Positions 9,552 through 20,512 of a DNA stretch of 64,000 nt are shown here, piece after piece. The notes beneath the pieces were generated by a model. It saw only the letters and a list, made by a program, of their open reading frames with translations. It was not told the DNA's origin and made no database searches. The translations under genes were made by a program, and so were the position numbers. Positions within the stretch are counted from its first letter, which is position 1; each line of letters opens with the position of its first letter. The stretch is from the NCBI GenBank assembly GCA_039621445.1, contig CP154956.1, positions 63,256,257 to 63,320,256 of the forward strand, in the 5' to 3' direction. Source of the stretch: Euglena gracilis (lineage: Eukaryota; Euglenida; Euglenophyceae; Euglenales).

Positions 9552-10962
9552 CAGGTTTTGAATAGTGCTGAGCTCTTAATAAGCGCGCCCCCACCCCTTC
9601 ATTGACCCCCCCATATATACCAGCCACTCCGTGGAGCTCTTTGGACTGAAATGCAAGGGTTTTGTGCCTGAAACGGGGCTCTGGCGGGTCGAAAAACGCT
9701 CATTTTTGGGCTCAAAAACGGGTTTTCCGGGTCCGGGAGGCCCAAAAACATCGTTTCGGGCAAAAAAATTTTTCGATTTTTTTCGACTTTTTTGACCCAG
9801 GTTTGGCCCGAAGTCAATGGGTTGGCGGCCCAAAACGGGGCGCTGGCGGGTCGAAAAACGGTCGTTTTCGGCTCAAAAACAGTTTTTCTGGGTCCGGGAG
9901 GCCCAAAAACATCGTTTTGGGCAAAAAAAAATTTTTCGATTTTTTTTCGACTTTTTTGACCCGGGTTTGGCCCGAAGTCAATGGGTTGGCGGCCCAAAAC
10001 GGGGCGCTGGCGGGTCGAAAAACGCTCGTTTTCGGCTCAAAAACGGTTTTTCCGGGTCCGGGAGGCCCAAAAACATCGTTTCGGGCAAAAAAAATTTTCC
10101 TATTTTTTTTCGACTTTTTTGACCCCCGTTTGGCCCGAAGTCAATGGGTTGGCGGCCCAAAACGGGGCGCTGGCGGGTCGAAAAACGGTCGTTTTCGGCT
10201 CAAAAACAGTTTTTCCGGGTCCGGGAGGCCCAAAAACATCGTTTTGGGCAAAAAAAAATTTCGATTTTTTTCGAGTTTTTTGACCCGGTTTTGACCCAAA
10301 GTCAATGGGTCGGCGGCCCAAAACGGGGCGCTGGCGGGTCGAAAAACGCTCGTTTTCGGCTCAAAAACAGTTTTTCTGGGTCCGGGAGGCCAAAAAACAT
10401 CGTTTCGGGCAAAGAAAAATTTTTTGATTTTTTTCGACTTTTTTGGCCGAAAACGGCCAAGTCGAACAGTGGAAAAAGTGTACAAAACGGCCATCTGCGC
10501 CGAAAACGGCCGTATCTCGGGCTAGGCGGGGAGTTGCGGGGAAATCAAAATACCAGGAGATGGGGCGTTCCAAGGGCTTCAAATTAGGTCTCCGGACATT
10601 TCCTTTGATTTCGCTTCATTTTGGAGATATTTTGAAAATTGACATTTTTGGGCCGAAATGGCAGAGTCCAAGGGGGGGGGGCTCATCCAGGGGGGCGGGT
10701 AAATCCTACCGAGTTTGGACCCCTTCGCGCGTGAATAACTCGAGCCTGGCGGGGAGTTGGGGGTCAACCCCGGGTGATTCGGAAACTAGAAATCCAGTCG
10801 CTCGCGACTGAAAAAAAAAATTCCGGGAACCGGGCCGGGATGATGGTGATCATCCGTCGGTTCCCGAGGTGGCCCCGACCCGGGGGGGGGGGGGGGCGAG
10901 GGGGGGGTTTCGCCGGTGGTAAGCTTCGCTCTTACCCATAAAGGGATAAGAGCTCAGCGACC
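9552..10962 (+). repeat. Composite element, copy C (five tandem units)
   Basis: This is the most complete copy. The left end is CAGGTTTTGAATAGTGCTGA, followed by a leader and five tandem units of 161-164 bases (about 9665-10440; unit starts near 9817, 9981, 10144 and 10305). The GTCGAACAGTGG and GTTGCGGGGAAATC segments, a poly-G tract and the terminal GGGATAAGAGCTCAGCGACC follow. The ends carry inverted GCTGAGCTCTTA and TAAGAGCTCAGC motifs. No conserved protein is encoded; the frames are open on both strands because unit length and stop depletion favour them. Confidence 0.85.
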
Positions 10963-11030
10963 CCCCCATAATGTACCTCCCCCCCCAGAAAATGGCTCCC
11001 AGGGGGGGTACAATGTGGGGGGGGCATGGT

Positions 11031-11128
11031 AAAAATCGTAGGCTATAACCCGTATTCAGGCCATATAACGGGTCAGGGGCGCCGCTTGACCCGTTATACG
11101 CCCTGAATACGGGTTATAGCCCACGATT
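11031..11128. repeat. Perfect-type hairpin, arms about 44 bases
   Basis: AAAAATCGTAGGCTATAACC (11031 on) and its mirror GGTTATAGCCCACGATTTTT (to about 11128) enclose AACGGGTCA and TGACCCGTT around a GGGGCGCCGCT loop. A TATAACGGG/CCCGTTATA inner stem adds to the structure. It is followed by AAAATATGCCC/GGGCATATTTT repeats to 11340, shared with 7345-7410. Confidence 0.8.
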
Positions 11129-11775
11129 TTTCTGTACCCGTGAATAGAAAGGCCCGGCGCCTGCCCTGTTTTTCGTTGGTGTGCTTCACGCCATGTTTTC
11201 AGGCATTTTTTTTGTCATTTTTTACCCAAAAATCTTATTCACGAAAAATATGCCCTTTTTCTCGTGAACATCTATTAACGAAAAACGGGGCATATTTTCG
11301 TGAATTGAAAATATGCCCTGTTTTTTGTGAATAGAAACAGTGTGGAAATGGTGTCCAAATGACCCAAATCATGCCCACATAGTACCGCTAGTCCTGGAAA
11401 ACGAGAAATGGGCGTTAGACCAAGTTATTGGAGGGCACTTTGGGGGGGGGACCACGCCAAAGGCGCCCGGTCCCCCCCAAAAGCCCCCAGAAGGCCCTCA
11501 CAATGCTTGGCTTGACAGGGAAATTGATCAGTGAACCGCTGTAACATGCTGGGGGTCAACAGCAGGGTTCTTTCTTTTGTCCCATCCCTGCTTAATTGTG
11601 GCCAAAAATTCAGCAACTTTTGGGGGTTGTGGGAACATTCGGTCCATGGTGTTTGTGGCTTTCTTCGCCATTTTTGCAAGAACAGACTGAGGAACAACAC
11701 AAGCAATGTGCAAAAATACTGACCCTCTTTTATCCGTTAGGCTCTAAAGTGAACATCGGCATGAGCGACGTCAAG

Positions 11776-12634
11776 GGGGGTAGATCTGGCCTGGGGGGGG
11801 GGGTTGTGGGCCGACCCTAGGGTCGGCCCACGGTCGCCAAAGGTCGCCAAAGGTCGCCCAAGGAGCCGTCTGGGAGACCCCCCTAGTGGGCCGACCCTAG
11901 GGTCGCCGACCGATTTTGTTATTTTGGGGCCCTCGAACAGTTGGGCAACTAAAGGGCTTTGCCCCCCAGATCAGTTGGGCAACACAACGGATTTGCCCCC
12001 CAAAACGGGTGGGTAACACAAGGGATTTTGTTATTTTGGGGCCCTCGACCAGTTGGGCAACAAAAGGGATTTGCCCCCCAGATCAGTTGGGCAACACAAG
12101 GGATTTGCCCCCCAAAACGGGTGGGTAACACAAGGGATTTTGTTATTTTGGGGCCCTCGAACAGTTGGGCAACAAAAGGGATTTGCCCCCCAGATCAGTT
12201 GGGCAACACAAGGGATTTGCCCCCCAAAACGGGTGGGTAACACAAGGGATTTTGTTATTTTGGGGCCCTCGAACAGTTGGGCAACTAAAGGGATTTGCCC
12301 CCCAGATCAGTTGGGTTACACAAGGGATTTTGATATTTTGGTGCCCTCGAACACTTGGGAAAATTTACTTTTTTTTTCTTTGGAGGGGGGGGGAGGTCAT
12401 GGGGTGGGCCGACCCTAAGTCGACCCTGGGGTTGTAGGGGGGGGGAGGTCGTGGGGTGGGCCGACCCTAAGTCGACCCTAGGGTCGGCCCACAAGGGTTT
12501 CTAGGGTCGCCACCCACTCCACAGCCTGGGGGGGGGTCGACCATAGCGACCTTTGGCGGCCTTTGGCGACCGTGGGCCGACCCTAGGGTCGGCCCACAAC
12601 CCCCCCCCCCCAGGCCAGATCCGGGAGCCGAAAG
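11776..12634. mobile_element. MULE-like non-autonomous element with long TIRs
   Basis: TIRs of at least 75 bases (11782-11860 versus 12545-12622) contain GATCTGGCCTGGGGG, GTGGGCCGACCCTAGGGTCG and GGTCGCCAAAGG. A 9-base duplication GACGTCAAG flanks the element (11767-11775 and 12635-12643). Long TIRs and 9-base duplications fit Mutator-like elements. About 14 bases on the left and 20 on the right lie outside the well-matched TIR, which is a caveat. The interior is a 112-base tandem array and encodes no transposase. Confidence 0.7.
11912..12360. repeat. 112-bp tandem repeat, four copies
   Basis: The word GATTTTGTTATTTTGGGGCC starts at 11912, 12024, 12136 and 12248, exactly 112 bases apart. A diverged partial copy begins near 12328. 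Each unit contains three related sub-units ending in GTTGGGCAACA. Near identity indicates recent expansion. The unit length is not a multiple of three, so the repeated GNTRDLPP-type translations are not a conserved protein. Confidence 0.95.
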
Positions 12635-12729
12635 GACGTCAAGGTCAACAAAACCAACAAACTGCAACCATTTTGTGTATTCTTTGCCATACAAAATCTT
12701 GAATGGTTTCATTATCAAAACATCTAGGG

Positions 12730-13260
12730 GTTGACATAAACCTCAACCCAACACTTGGGGCATCAACATCAATGACTGACATTGCTGCAAGGTGTTGTGG
12801 ACGGCAAGGGAAGTGGGTCAAAACCTTTGATGTCCAAAAAAAACCACTGAATATTCCCCCCCCCAATTTCCGCCGATTTTTGCTTCCCGATGGGGGGGGG
12901 ATTGATCAGGGAGCCGCTATAACCTTCTGGCGGAGGTTAAACCCCCCTCATTTAAACCGGCTCCCCTTCTAAACCGACCTACCCTTCCAAACCAACCCAT
13001 TGCAGAATTTCAACCAAAAAAAGAAAACCGACCCATGGCAAGTTGGATGACAAACATGCACAGCATAATGGAAGCCGCCAAAGGAAACCGCGTCCATGTT
13101 CATTGAATGGGGCCGAAAACTTGCCCGGGCCATAACTTTGGCCCCGTGGCTCGTTAGCCCTTGCTCTAAAAAGTTTTTCTAGGGTTTTTGGGGGTGCTCT
13201 TTCCAAAAACCTGGCGGGCTGGGGCTGTCTGGCCAGTTTTGGTCACCCAGTTTTGGCCTA
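12730..13260. other. No gene seen
   Basis: Mostly unique sequence with a poly-G run (12890-12899) and poly-C words of the TTTAAACCGG type (12942-13010). Confidence 0.3.
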
Positions 13261-13284
13261 AATGCCCTAAATGTACATTCGGGG

Positions 13285-13535
13285 GGGGGTTGAGGACCCA
13301 AAATTGGGATTTAACACCCAAAATTAGGCATTTGCTTCCAAATTTTGGAGTTTGCACCTCAAATTGGGCATTTTCCTCCGAAAATTTGGTGTTGGAACCA
13401 AAAATTACAAAATTTGGTATTTGCTATCTAAATTTTGAAGTTTGCGCCCAAAATTCAGCATTTGCCCCGAAAATTAAGAATTTGCATCCCAAATTAGGCA
13501 TTCGTCACTCAAAGTTAGGAATTGGCTGACCAAAT
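13285..13535. repeat. Degenerate ~27-bp tandem array
   Basis: About nine diverged units of the form CCCAAATTTTGGCATTTGC alternate, giving the visible AAATT rhythm. No coding signal is present. Confidence 0.7.
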
Positions 13536-13539
13536 TAGT

Positions 13540-14660
13540 ATTGGGGCTCTGGCTACACGCCCGAACCGGCGTTCTGGACACCGGTTCGGCGCAGAATTTT
13601 TGCGCCGAACCGGCGTCCAGAACGCCGGTTCGGGCGGGAAGATGGCGTCCAGGGGACCGAAAATAAAAAGTGCCAAAAAGTGTTCAAAATGCTTAGTAGA
13701 CATGTGGCAATCACATCCGAGCAGTTTTTGGGGGGTATTTGGCCACGATATTGGGGTATTTTGTGCAACAATTTCCATTTGGCCAAATTTGGGGAATTTT
13801 TGAAATAGAATACCATGCAGCACGGCTGAAATCTAAGGCCATCTGCTGAAAGCCCTTGAGAAGAGCTTTCAATCGATGTGCAACATGGCTGGTGAAACAA
13901 ATAGGAATTTCGACTTTGCAAACAGGGTCGGAAAATGCGATCGCTGATTTTCTGTGTCAAGAACTGTGTTTGGGCCAAGAGTTAGGGGGAGCCCAGGGGC
14001 GGGGACCGCGGCGCCGAAGGCGCCGTGGTCGCCCCTGGGCCCCCCTAAAACCTTGGCCCAAAACACTGTTCTTGTTTGAAACCGTGTTTTGGGCGAAGAT
14101 TTAATACTTTTAAAGTCTCGAAATCGGCCCAAACACGGTTTCAGAGCGCTCTGCAGTGTAGCTGAGTTCTAAGGGTACCAAATGAAAGGTCTTGGGGAGA
14201 GCTTTCGATTGATATGCTGTATGGCACCTGAGGTGGGGGTTTTCACAAATTAAGATGTCAAATTTGGGAATGCACGATCGCTGAAAATAAGCGATGTGTG
14301 CATAATGGCTGAATCTTGTGGCCATCTGCCAAAAGCCCTTGAGAAGAGCTTTCGATCGATGGGTAACATGGCACCAGACCTGTGAAAACTTCATTTGGCC
14401 GATCGACAGCCCAAAAATGCTCCAAAATGTTCGAAAAAAGGGTATTTAGGGCGAAATTGGCCTGGATTCCTTGAACGCCGGTTCGGGCGTGAAGCCAGAG
14501 CCCCTAATCCACAGTTTCAACAACTGTGTCCAGAACGCCGGTTCGGGCGTGAAGCCGTGTTCCAGAACGCCGGTTTGGGCGGCAGCCCGAACCGGCGTTC
14601 TGGAACACGGCTTCACGCCCGAACCGGCGTTCTGGACACAGTTTTTGTATCAGAGAAGAG
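13540..14660. mobile_element. Foldback/TIR element G, copy 2
   Basis: 13540-13930 matches 7490-7880 and 14330-14660 matches 8340-8660, with the same TIR core (TTGGGGCTCTGGC at 13548, inverted near 14500). The middle differs: it has a long hairpin at 13972-14060 instead of the tandem array of copy 1. No transposase is visible. Confidence 0.7.
13972..14062. repeat. GC-rich hairpin, arms about 42 bases
   Basis: GGGCCAAGAGTTAGGGGGAG and CCCAGGGGCGGGGACC pair with GGTCGCCCCTGGG and CCCCCCTAAAACCTTGGCCC around a GGCGCCGAAGGCGCC tip. Confidence 0.8.
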
Positions 14661-15024
14661 CTTTCAATCGATGGGCAACATTGCAGCTGAAAAATGGAAT
14701 CATGGAATCTGCACTTTGCAATCTGGGTCAGAACTCGGCGATTTTCAGAGCGCTGTGCAGTGTGGCTGAGATTTGTGGGTTCATTCAAAAAATATTTGGG
14801 GAGAGGATTCAATTGATCTGCAAAATGGCGCCTAAACTGTTGTATTTTGACAAGCCAATTGGTCAAATTTGGGAACATGTGATATTTCCAAAATTAGCTC
14901 TATGAATCGTGGCTGAATTTTGTGGCCATGAGAAGACCTTTCAATCGAGGGGTGACATGGGGGCAAAATCTACCAATACCGATCGGCAAGCAACCTTGGA
15001 CCAAAGTCGCCCAAAAGTGTCCCA

Positions 15025-16320
15025 GGCATAAACCCCCCCTGAATAGAAGCCCCCGGGGGCTTCTATTCGGAACGTTGGTCGAAAATCGAGGGGGGGGCTT
15101 CTATTCGGGGGGGGGGGGGCACTATTCGGAAAAGTGGTCGAAAACCAGGGGGTCCGAGAATTATCAAAGAAAATTCTGTGTGGGTCCACACATAGTTGGC
15201 AACCTGTTTTTTTTGGACTTTGTTTTTTTTGTTTTTTTTTAATTCTAACAATGTTTTTTTTTTAAAAACAAAAAAAAACACCAACAAGGTTTTGCTCGAA
15301 AAAATTTTTGAATGCATATTTTCAATCATTTTTGGCAAGTTTTGGGGCATTTCTGCCAAAAATTTCCTTAAACAAAAAATGAAAAAAAGTCCTAAAGTTG
15401 CATTTTTTGAATGTTTTTGACCATTTTTTTGGCAATTTTTGAACTTAGTAGGATTCGAAGTATGGTTTGGTTCATAACGAGTTTTTTCAATGAAATTTTC
15501 CTTTTGTTTTTTTTATGTTTTTTTTGGCGTTTTTTTTAAAAAAAACATGTCCTACCTTGTCCTACCTTTCCACCTTGTCCACATGTCCTACCTTTCCAAA
15601 CCATGTCAAATTTGCTGCAAATGTTGCTCTTGTGGATCCATTGGATCATAAAACATAAAATCTCCCAACCCTCATTTAACCAATGCCTGAAGAAACCAAA
15701 TTGCCATCCATCCCAATTGACAGATCCACGGGCAGGGGCCTACTATTCGTGGGGGCGGGGGCACTATTCAGAATTTTGGTCGAAAACCGAGGGGGGGCTT
15801 CTATTTGGGGGGGGGCACTATTCGGGGGGGGGGGGGGCTTCTATTAAGGGGGGGTTAGGTATTTGGGGCGAAAATTTTGCCCCAAAGTTTTCTCCAATGG
15901 GGTTTTCTTGTGCTGGCGGCATAGTGGGCCGGCCTGTTTTTTTTGACATTTTTTTGTTTTTTTAATTCTAACAATGTTTTTTTAAAAGAAACAAAAAAAC
16001 ATCCACTAGGTTTTGCATGGAAAATTTTTTGAATGAACATTTTCAATCATTTTTGGCAACTTCTGGGTAATTTCTGCCAAAAAATTTCTTTCCACAAAAA
16101 TGAAAAAAGTCATAAAATTCCATTTTTGTTGCATTTTGGGATGTTTTTGACCATTTTTGGCAGTTTTTGAACTGAGTAGGTTTCAAGGTATGGTTTGGGA
16201 GTTTCATAACGAGTTTTTTCAATGAAATTTTCCTTTTTTTGATTTTTTTTACTGTTTTTTTTTTAATAAAAAAACACTTTGTTTTGCTTTTTTTAAAAAA
16301 AACAAAAAAAATGCCCACAA
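15025..16320. repeat. Tandemly duplicated AT-rich repeat with CTTCTATT elements
   Basis: 15190-15560 and 15915-16310 are direct copies (TTTTTTGAATGCATATTTTC, then AACGAGTTTTTTCAATGAAA). Each is preceded by poly-G elements with the word GGCTTCTATTCGGG (15031-15150 and 15740-15850). Partial relatives lie at 19440-19530 and 20030-20150. A short stretch at 15603-15720 between the copies is open on the plus strand but not recognisable. Confidence 0.75.
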
Positions 16321-16964
16321 TAACTAAGGGTGACCCTACCCCCAGCGTAGACAGCAGACAACCAGAACTTTTTTCCCCAATCCCGCAGCTCCTAGAGGGG
16401 CTGGACAGAATAATCAACAAGGGGATCAAAAATGGCCAAAAAATGTCATTTTCGGTTGGTTTTTGGATGTTCACCTCACACTTTGACTTAAAAAAAAATG
16501 CCAACCGGTTGGATTGGTGCTTCTTTGCCTGTTTTTGAGGTACCCGCTTGGTCCAACTGCCAGCCAACGGACCCCCACCCTGCACCCCCTTGGAAAGTCC
16601 AGCCGGCACCTTTTTTCCAGCCAACACCTTTTTCCAGCCAGCCTGCGGGACCCCGGTCGTAACAAAAACCCCCGATTATGGCAAAGAAGGGGAAAATCTG
16701 TATGTGCACCACAAGGGAATGGGCAATTTCCTTGTCATGAAAATATGTGTGCGGAGCAAAATTTGTAGCTAACAATGTGGGCGAAAATGTAGTTTTGCAC
16801 TGCGATCAACACAATTTGTGACGCGGAAAAGGTTTATGTGGTCACCTACAATCGGGGGGGGGGTGTGACATTTAGCATAGTTTATTGTGATTGTAAACTG
16901 CCATGACCGCTCTCTTCAGACTTGTTTATGAAATGTTGTTATTTTTCTTTCCCACTCTGACGAC

Positions 16965-17649
16965 ATGTCCAGGCCGAGACCCACATTCCGTCCAAAGATT
17001 GACGATTTGTTGAAGAACCTTTCGACCCAGGCTTTGATTGGTGCTGAATCATGTTCAAATTCACAAATGTGTTTCTACAACACCCAATATTTTCTGAAAA
17101 AAATGTGATATAAGAAGATGGAAATAGAAGACCAAATTCTCCCTTACACGGTGCTGTAGAGGGTGGGGTCTTAACTTTCCTCATTTTCCCGTTAAGCCGT
17201 GCTGTTGAGCCCCCCACCAGATGGCCTCAATGGTGGGTTGGGCTCCTTCCCCTTCCCCCTTGTTGTTGTTTTTTTTAATAATACCCTTACCCCCCCCCCC
17301 TCAAAGTGTCCCTCCCCCCAAAGTGGCCAAAATTTTTGGCAAATTTCAGGTTGCCGCCCCCCATTCTCCTTTGGCCATTCTCCTTTGGCGCCAAAGGCGC
17401 CGGAGGCCAAAACTTGACCCCCCCCCAAAGTGTCCCCCCTGCCAGAGCGGCCATTTCGGGGTCCCAGGGTGCCTGGAGGGTGGCCACTTTGAGGGGGGGG
17501 TGAGGGTATTAGTTTGTAGGAAGGAACGCCAAAGAATATCCCTCAACATAATTCGCCCTTGCATTCGACATACGGATGGTGTCACAGCTGAATGGAAATT
17601 AAGATCTGATAAACAAAGTGGTAAAAGACGGGCTGTTAGAGAACTCTAA
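16965..17649 (+). CDS. Candidate two-exon gene, unrecognised
   Basis: Exon 1 (16965-17104) starts MSRPRPTFRPKIDDLLKNLS and reaches a weak donor (GTGATA) in phase 2. Exon 2 (17520-17649) follows a TTTGTAG acceptor in the matching phase and reads ERQRISLNIIRPCIRHTDG to TAA at 17647-17649. The product would be about 90 residues and basic. A short MITE occupies most of the putative intron. If exon 1 is not spliced it ends at its own TGA (17106). The family is unknown; the splice model is inference. Confidence 0.4.
17281..17515. mobile_element. MITE H, copy 1 (AAAGTGTCC ends)
   Basis: Poly-C plus TCAAAGTGTCC at the left and GGCCACTTTGAGGGGG at the right form the TIR. The interior shares CCAAAGTGGCCAA, TCCTTTGGC and GGCGCCAAAGGCGCC words with 20513-20707. 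It lies inside a candidate intron. Confidence 0.7.
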
Positions 17650-17687
17650 CACTGATGGTAGACAAGGTGGATGAAAGACACAGGACG

Positions 17688-18160
17688 CAGAGGGGGGGAA
17701 AAATGCGTTTCGCATTTTTCGCATTTTTGCGCATTTTTTGCGCATTTTTTCAAATTTTCAAAAATGCGCATTTTTGCGCATTTTTTCGCATTTTTTGCGC
17801 ATTTTTTCGTTTTTTTCAGCACATTTTTTTGCTTTTTGGCACATTTTTTCGTGATGTTCCAAAATTTTCGCTTTTTTTGACCATTTTTGCAATTTTTTGC
17901 AAAAATTTGAAATTTTTGACTTTTTTTGAAACGTACATTTTCCTCATTATTCTACATAATTTCTTCAAATTTGGTGCCATTTTTGCATGTTTTTGGGTAA
18001 TTTTTGCATTTTCGTGATTTTTGCGCATTTTTTTTTTGTTTTTGCACATTTTTGCGCATTTTTTTCAAAAATGCGCATTTTTTGCGCATTTTTTTGCGCA
18101 TTTTTGCGCATTTTTGCGCATTTTTTCCGAGGCCGGGCGAGCGCATTTCCCCCCCCCCTG
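17688..18160. mobile_element. AT-rich hAT-like MITE of GCGCATTTTT repeats
   Basis: The ends are CAGAGGGGGGGAAAAATGCG and CGCATTTCCCCCCCCCCTG, with an identical 7-base flank CAGGACG on both sides (17681-17687 and 18161-18167). The body consists of GCGCATTTTTT-type repeats in both orientations and a central T-rich tract. CAG...CTG termini with a short duplication fit a hAT-like MITE. Confidence 0.8.
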
Positions 18161-18217
18161 CAGGACGACTGCCACAATTTGTTTGGAAAATTGCCCGCCC
18201 CATCCCATTAATGTTTC

Positions 18218-18405
18218 AGATGATACGAGACCCACATGACATAAAAAAAACCGTTGGTGTGCGCAAATGTGTACATGAACGATGTGCGCACACCCACCTC
18301 TTTAAAACCAGCCAAGAGCCGCCGATGTCAACATCCTTGCAGTTAGAGAATGATTGTGGTATTACCCCTCTTGCATTTCTGCGGTGCAGGATCCTTTTCC
18401 CATGA
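18218..18405 (+). CDS. Possible exon, unrecognised
   Basis: After the acceptor AATGTTTCAG an ATG opens a 61-codon frame (MIRDPHDIKKTVGVRKCVHE and onward, cysteine/histidine containing) to a TGA. It lies just past the MITE at 17688-18160, so it may belong with the candidate gene at 16965-17649 or be independent. Confidence 0.3.
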
Positions 18406-18594
18406 AAATTGTTGGTATTTTTGAGTAGTCGGTGCGCAACTGCGCAAATCAATCATTCTTATGGTTGATTTGAGCAATTGTGCACACCAACCAAAAAAAA
18501 TTATAAAAAACCGTAGGGGCCCCAGGTTGACACCCGAATCAGGGTTTTAAACCCCAGTTCAGGTGTGAGTCTGGGCTTCAGGACTCAATTCTGG

Positions 18595-19670
18595 GCAATA
18601 GTGCCTGAAAATGACCAAGAACGATCAAAAAACCGAGCAAAAGCAACCAAGAATAATAACAGAAAAAAGACCCAAAACATACAACAACTGACCAAAACTG
18701 ACCAGAAACTACCAAAATGACCAAACAGGACCAAAAATTGACAAACCAACCAAAAGCTAACCGAAACTGGAGCTAGGCCAACCACAACTGACAAAGCAAG
18801 ACTGAAGTTGACCAAAAACAACCCAAAAATGACAAAAACAATCAAAAACTACCGAAAATGACAAACAATCATTTAATGTTGGCCAAAACGACCAATATCA
18901 ACAAGGAACAAACCAAAATCACCCAAAGGCAGGCTAGGCACAGCGGGGGGGGGGGGGCTGGGGGGCGAGCAGCCGCACGGGCGGCCGCGGGGGGGGGGGG
19001 AGGGGGGTATGAGGGCGGCCGCGCGGGCGGCGCGCATCCTAAAATCGGTGATTTTCGGGTCCAAAAAGTGGTCATTTTTTGCCATTTTTGGGCCATTTTT
19101 GACCAAAAAAGTGCTTTTTTTGGCTGCGCGCACAGCGCGCGGTCCCCAAATTTGCCATTTTATGTCCGAAAATGGTCATTTTTGATCATTTTTTGGCCTC
19201 AAAAAAGTCGCGATTTTTTCACAAAATTTTTTCTCTTCGCTATGCTAGGCACAGTGGGGGGAGGGAGGGTCCAGGGGGGGGCGAGCGGCCGCGTGGGCGG
19301 CCGTGCAGGGGCCAAGTTAGACCCAAAAGGCCACCTAAAATGCCAAAATGAAGCTTTTTTGGTTTACATGCTTGAAAATTGCACCTCCATAACATCTATT
19401 TTGGGGATTGAGAGCACCTAAAACCGACCAAAAAATTCCCCTTGAGCAAAACCTTGTTGCCGTTTTTTGTTTTTTTTTTAAAAAAATTGTTAAAATTCAA
19501 AACAAAAAAAAACAGCGTCCAAAAAAACGAGCTGCCAACTATGCCCCTAATTTTTCACTTCTTGGCGGTTTAGGTCAATTTTGGTGAATTTTGGTTGATT
19601 TAGTCAATTCCAATCAGTATTTGGTGAGTTTTGGTTTTTGTTCATTTTTGGTTGTTCTTTGGAGGCTAGG
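18595..19670. repeat. ACCAAAA-rich repeat with inverted counterpart
   Basis: A degenerate array of ACCAAAACTGACC-type units (18600-18930) is mirrored by GGTCAATTTTGGTGAATTTT at 19570-19670. Between them lie two GCGAGC-GCCGC segments following AGGCACAG plus G runs (18935-19030, 19245-19310). The layout suggests one large inverted-repeat element. Confidence 0.55.
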
Positions 19671-19674
19671 CGCG

Positions 19675-20500
19675 CCGCTCGGGGGGTCCGGGACCCCCCT
19701 CCCCCGCCCCCCCCCCTTTCCGTCCCCCCCCCCTTACTGTTCCCATGGACTCAAAAGGGGGCACGGGACGGGAACAGCAAGGGGGGGGCATGGTGAGTCA
19801 TGGCTAGTTTCCCCCCCAGGACCCCCCAGGACCCCCCCAAGACCCCCCCAGGACCCACCGGGGGGCGGTACCCACATGACCCACTGAACGTGGAGTTCCC
19901 GGCGCCTTCGGCGCCTGCTACCGGGGGGGGGGAAACACAAAAAAAATTGGGGGGTGTGGGGGGTGTCAGAAGTGGAGGGGGGGGGGAAACTGGCCATAAG
20001 TGGGCATGGTAGTAGGATTGGAAGTGTGGTTTGGGTGTTTCACAACGAGTTTTTTGAATGAAATTTCCCTTTTGTTTTTTTTGATGTTTTTTTTGGCGTT
20101 TTTTTTCAAAAAACACACATTGTTTTGCTTTTTTTAAAAAAACGCCAACTATGACCAGGGCTGGATGGAGGTTGAGCGACCTTGCAACTTGGCACTGGTA
20201 TGAATTTCCCGTTTATGTTCTAGAACCCTGGTTCGGGTGTGAACCTGGGGCCTCCAACACCCGGTTTCTACTACTGGGTCCCATACCCCGTTTCGAGCCG
20301 GGACATGGTTCGGTGGGTTCACGGTTCACAGGGTTTAGGACCCCTGGGTCATGCCCAAAGCGGGGCACAGGATTCAGTTTTTGATATAGTTTTGTGGCTT
20401 TGACAACGAGGATATCTGAGACAAGAGAAGAGTGGAAACAGTTGTGCTCAAAGTGGAGGTGTTGTGCAGTGTGTTAAGAAGGTCAAAATAAAAAAAATAC
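19675..20500. repeat. Poly-C/poly-G elements and repeat fragments, no gene seen
   Basis: 19680-20010 holds CCCCCAGGACCCC repeats and a GGCGCCTTCGGCGCC hairpin (about 19899-19913). 20030-20150 is a partial copy of the repeat at 16190-16310. 20200-20370 repeats the ACCCTGGTTCGGGTGTGA word, a relative of element G. Confidence 0.5.
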
Positions 20501-20512
20501 AGGTGACAGGTG

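Larger units (their letters stand above)
11523..12722 (+). pseudogene. Coding-like segment interrupted by a TIR element
   Basis: Both strands are coding-like around the insertion. On the plus strand EEQHKQCAKILTLFYPLGSK ends in GMSDVK at the element and resumes as VNKTNKLQPFCVFFAIQNLE after it, in frame, to a TAG at 12724. On the minus strand an exon-like stretch at 11528-11680, after TTGTTCCTCAG, reads SVLAKMAKKATNTMDRMFPQ. No family is recognised and the true strand is undecided. Confidence 0.35.

Noticed and set aside
9599-10587. Long overlapping reading frames on both strands across the tandem units
   Set aside because: They repeat the same peptide in several frames with every ~163-base unit and have no conserved protein, splice sites or start context; they are repeat artefacts.
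11916-12437. Repeat protein with GNTRDLPPKTGG-like units
   Set aside because: The 112-base unit is not a multiple of three, so successive units change frame; both strands are equally open.
17700-18135. CRISPR-like array of GCGCATTTTT repeats
   Set aside because: The units are contiguous without spacers, occur in both orientations and lie inside TIRs; this is a MITE in a eukaryotic genome.
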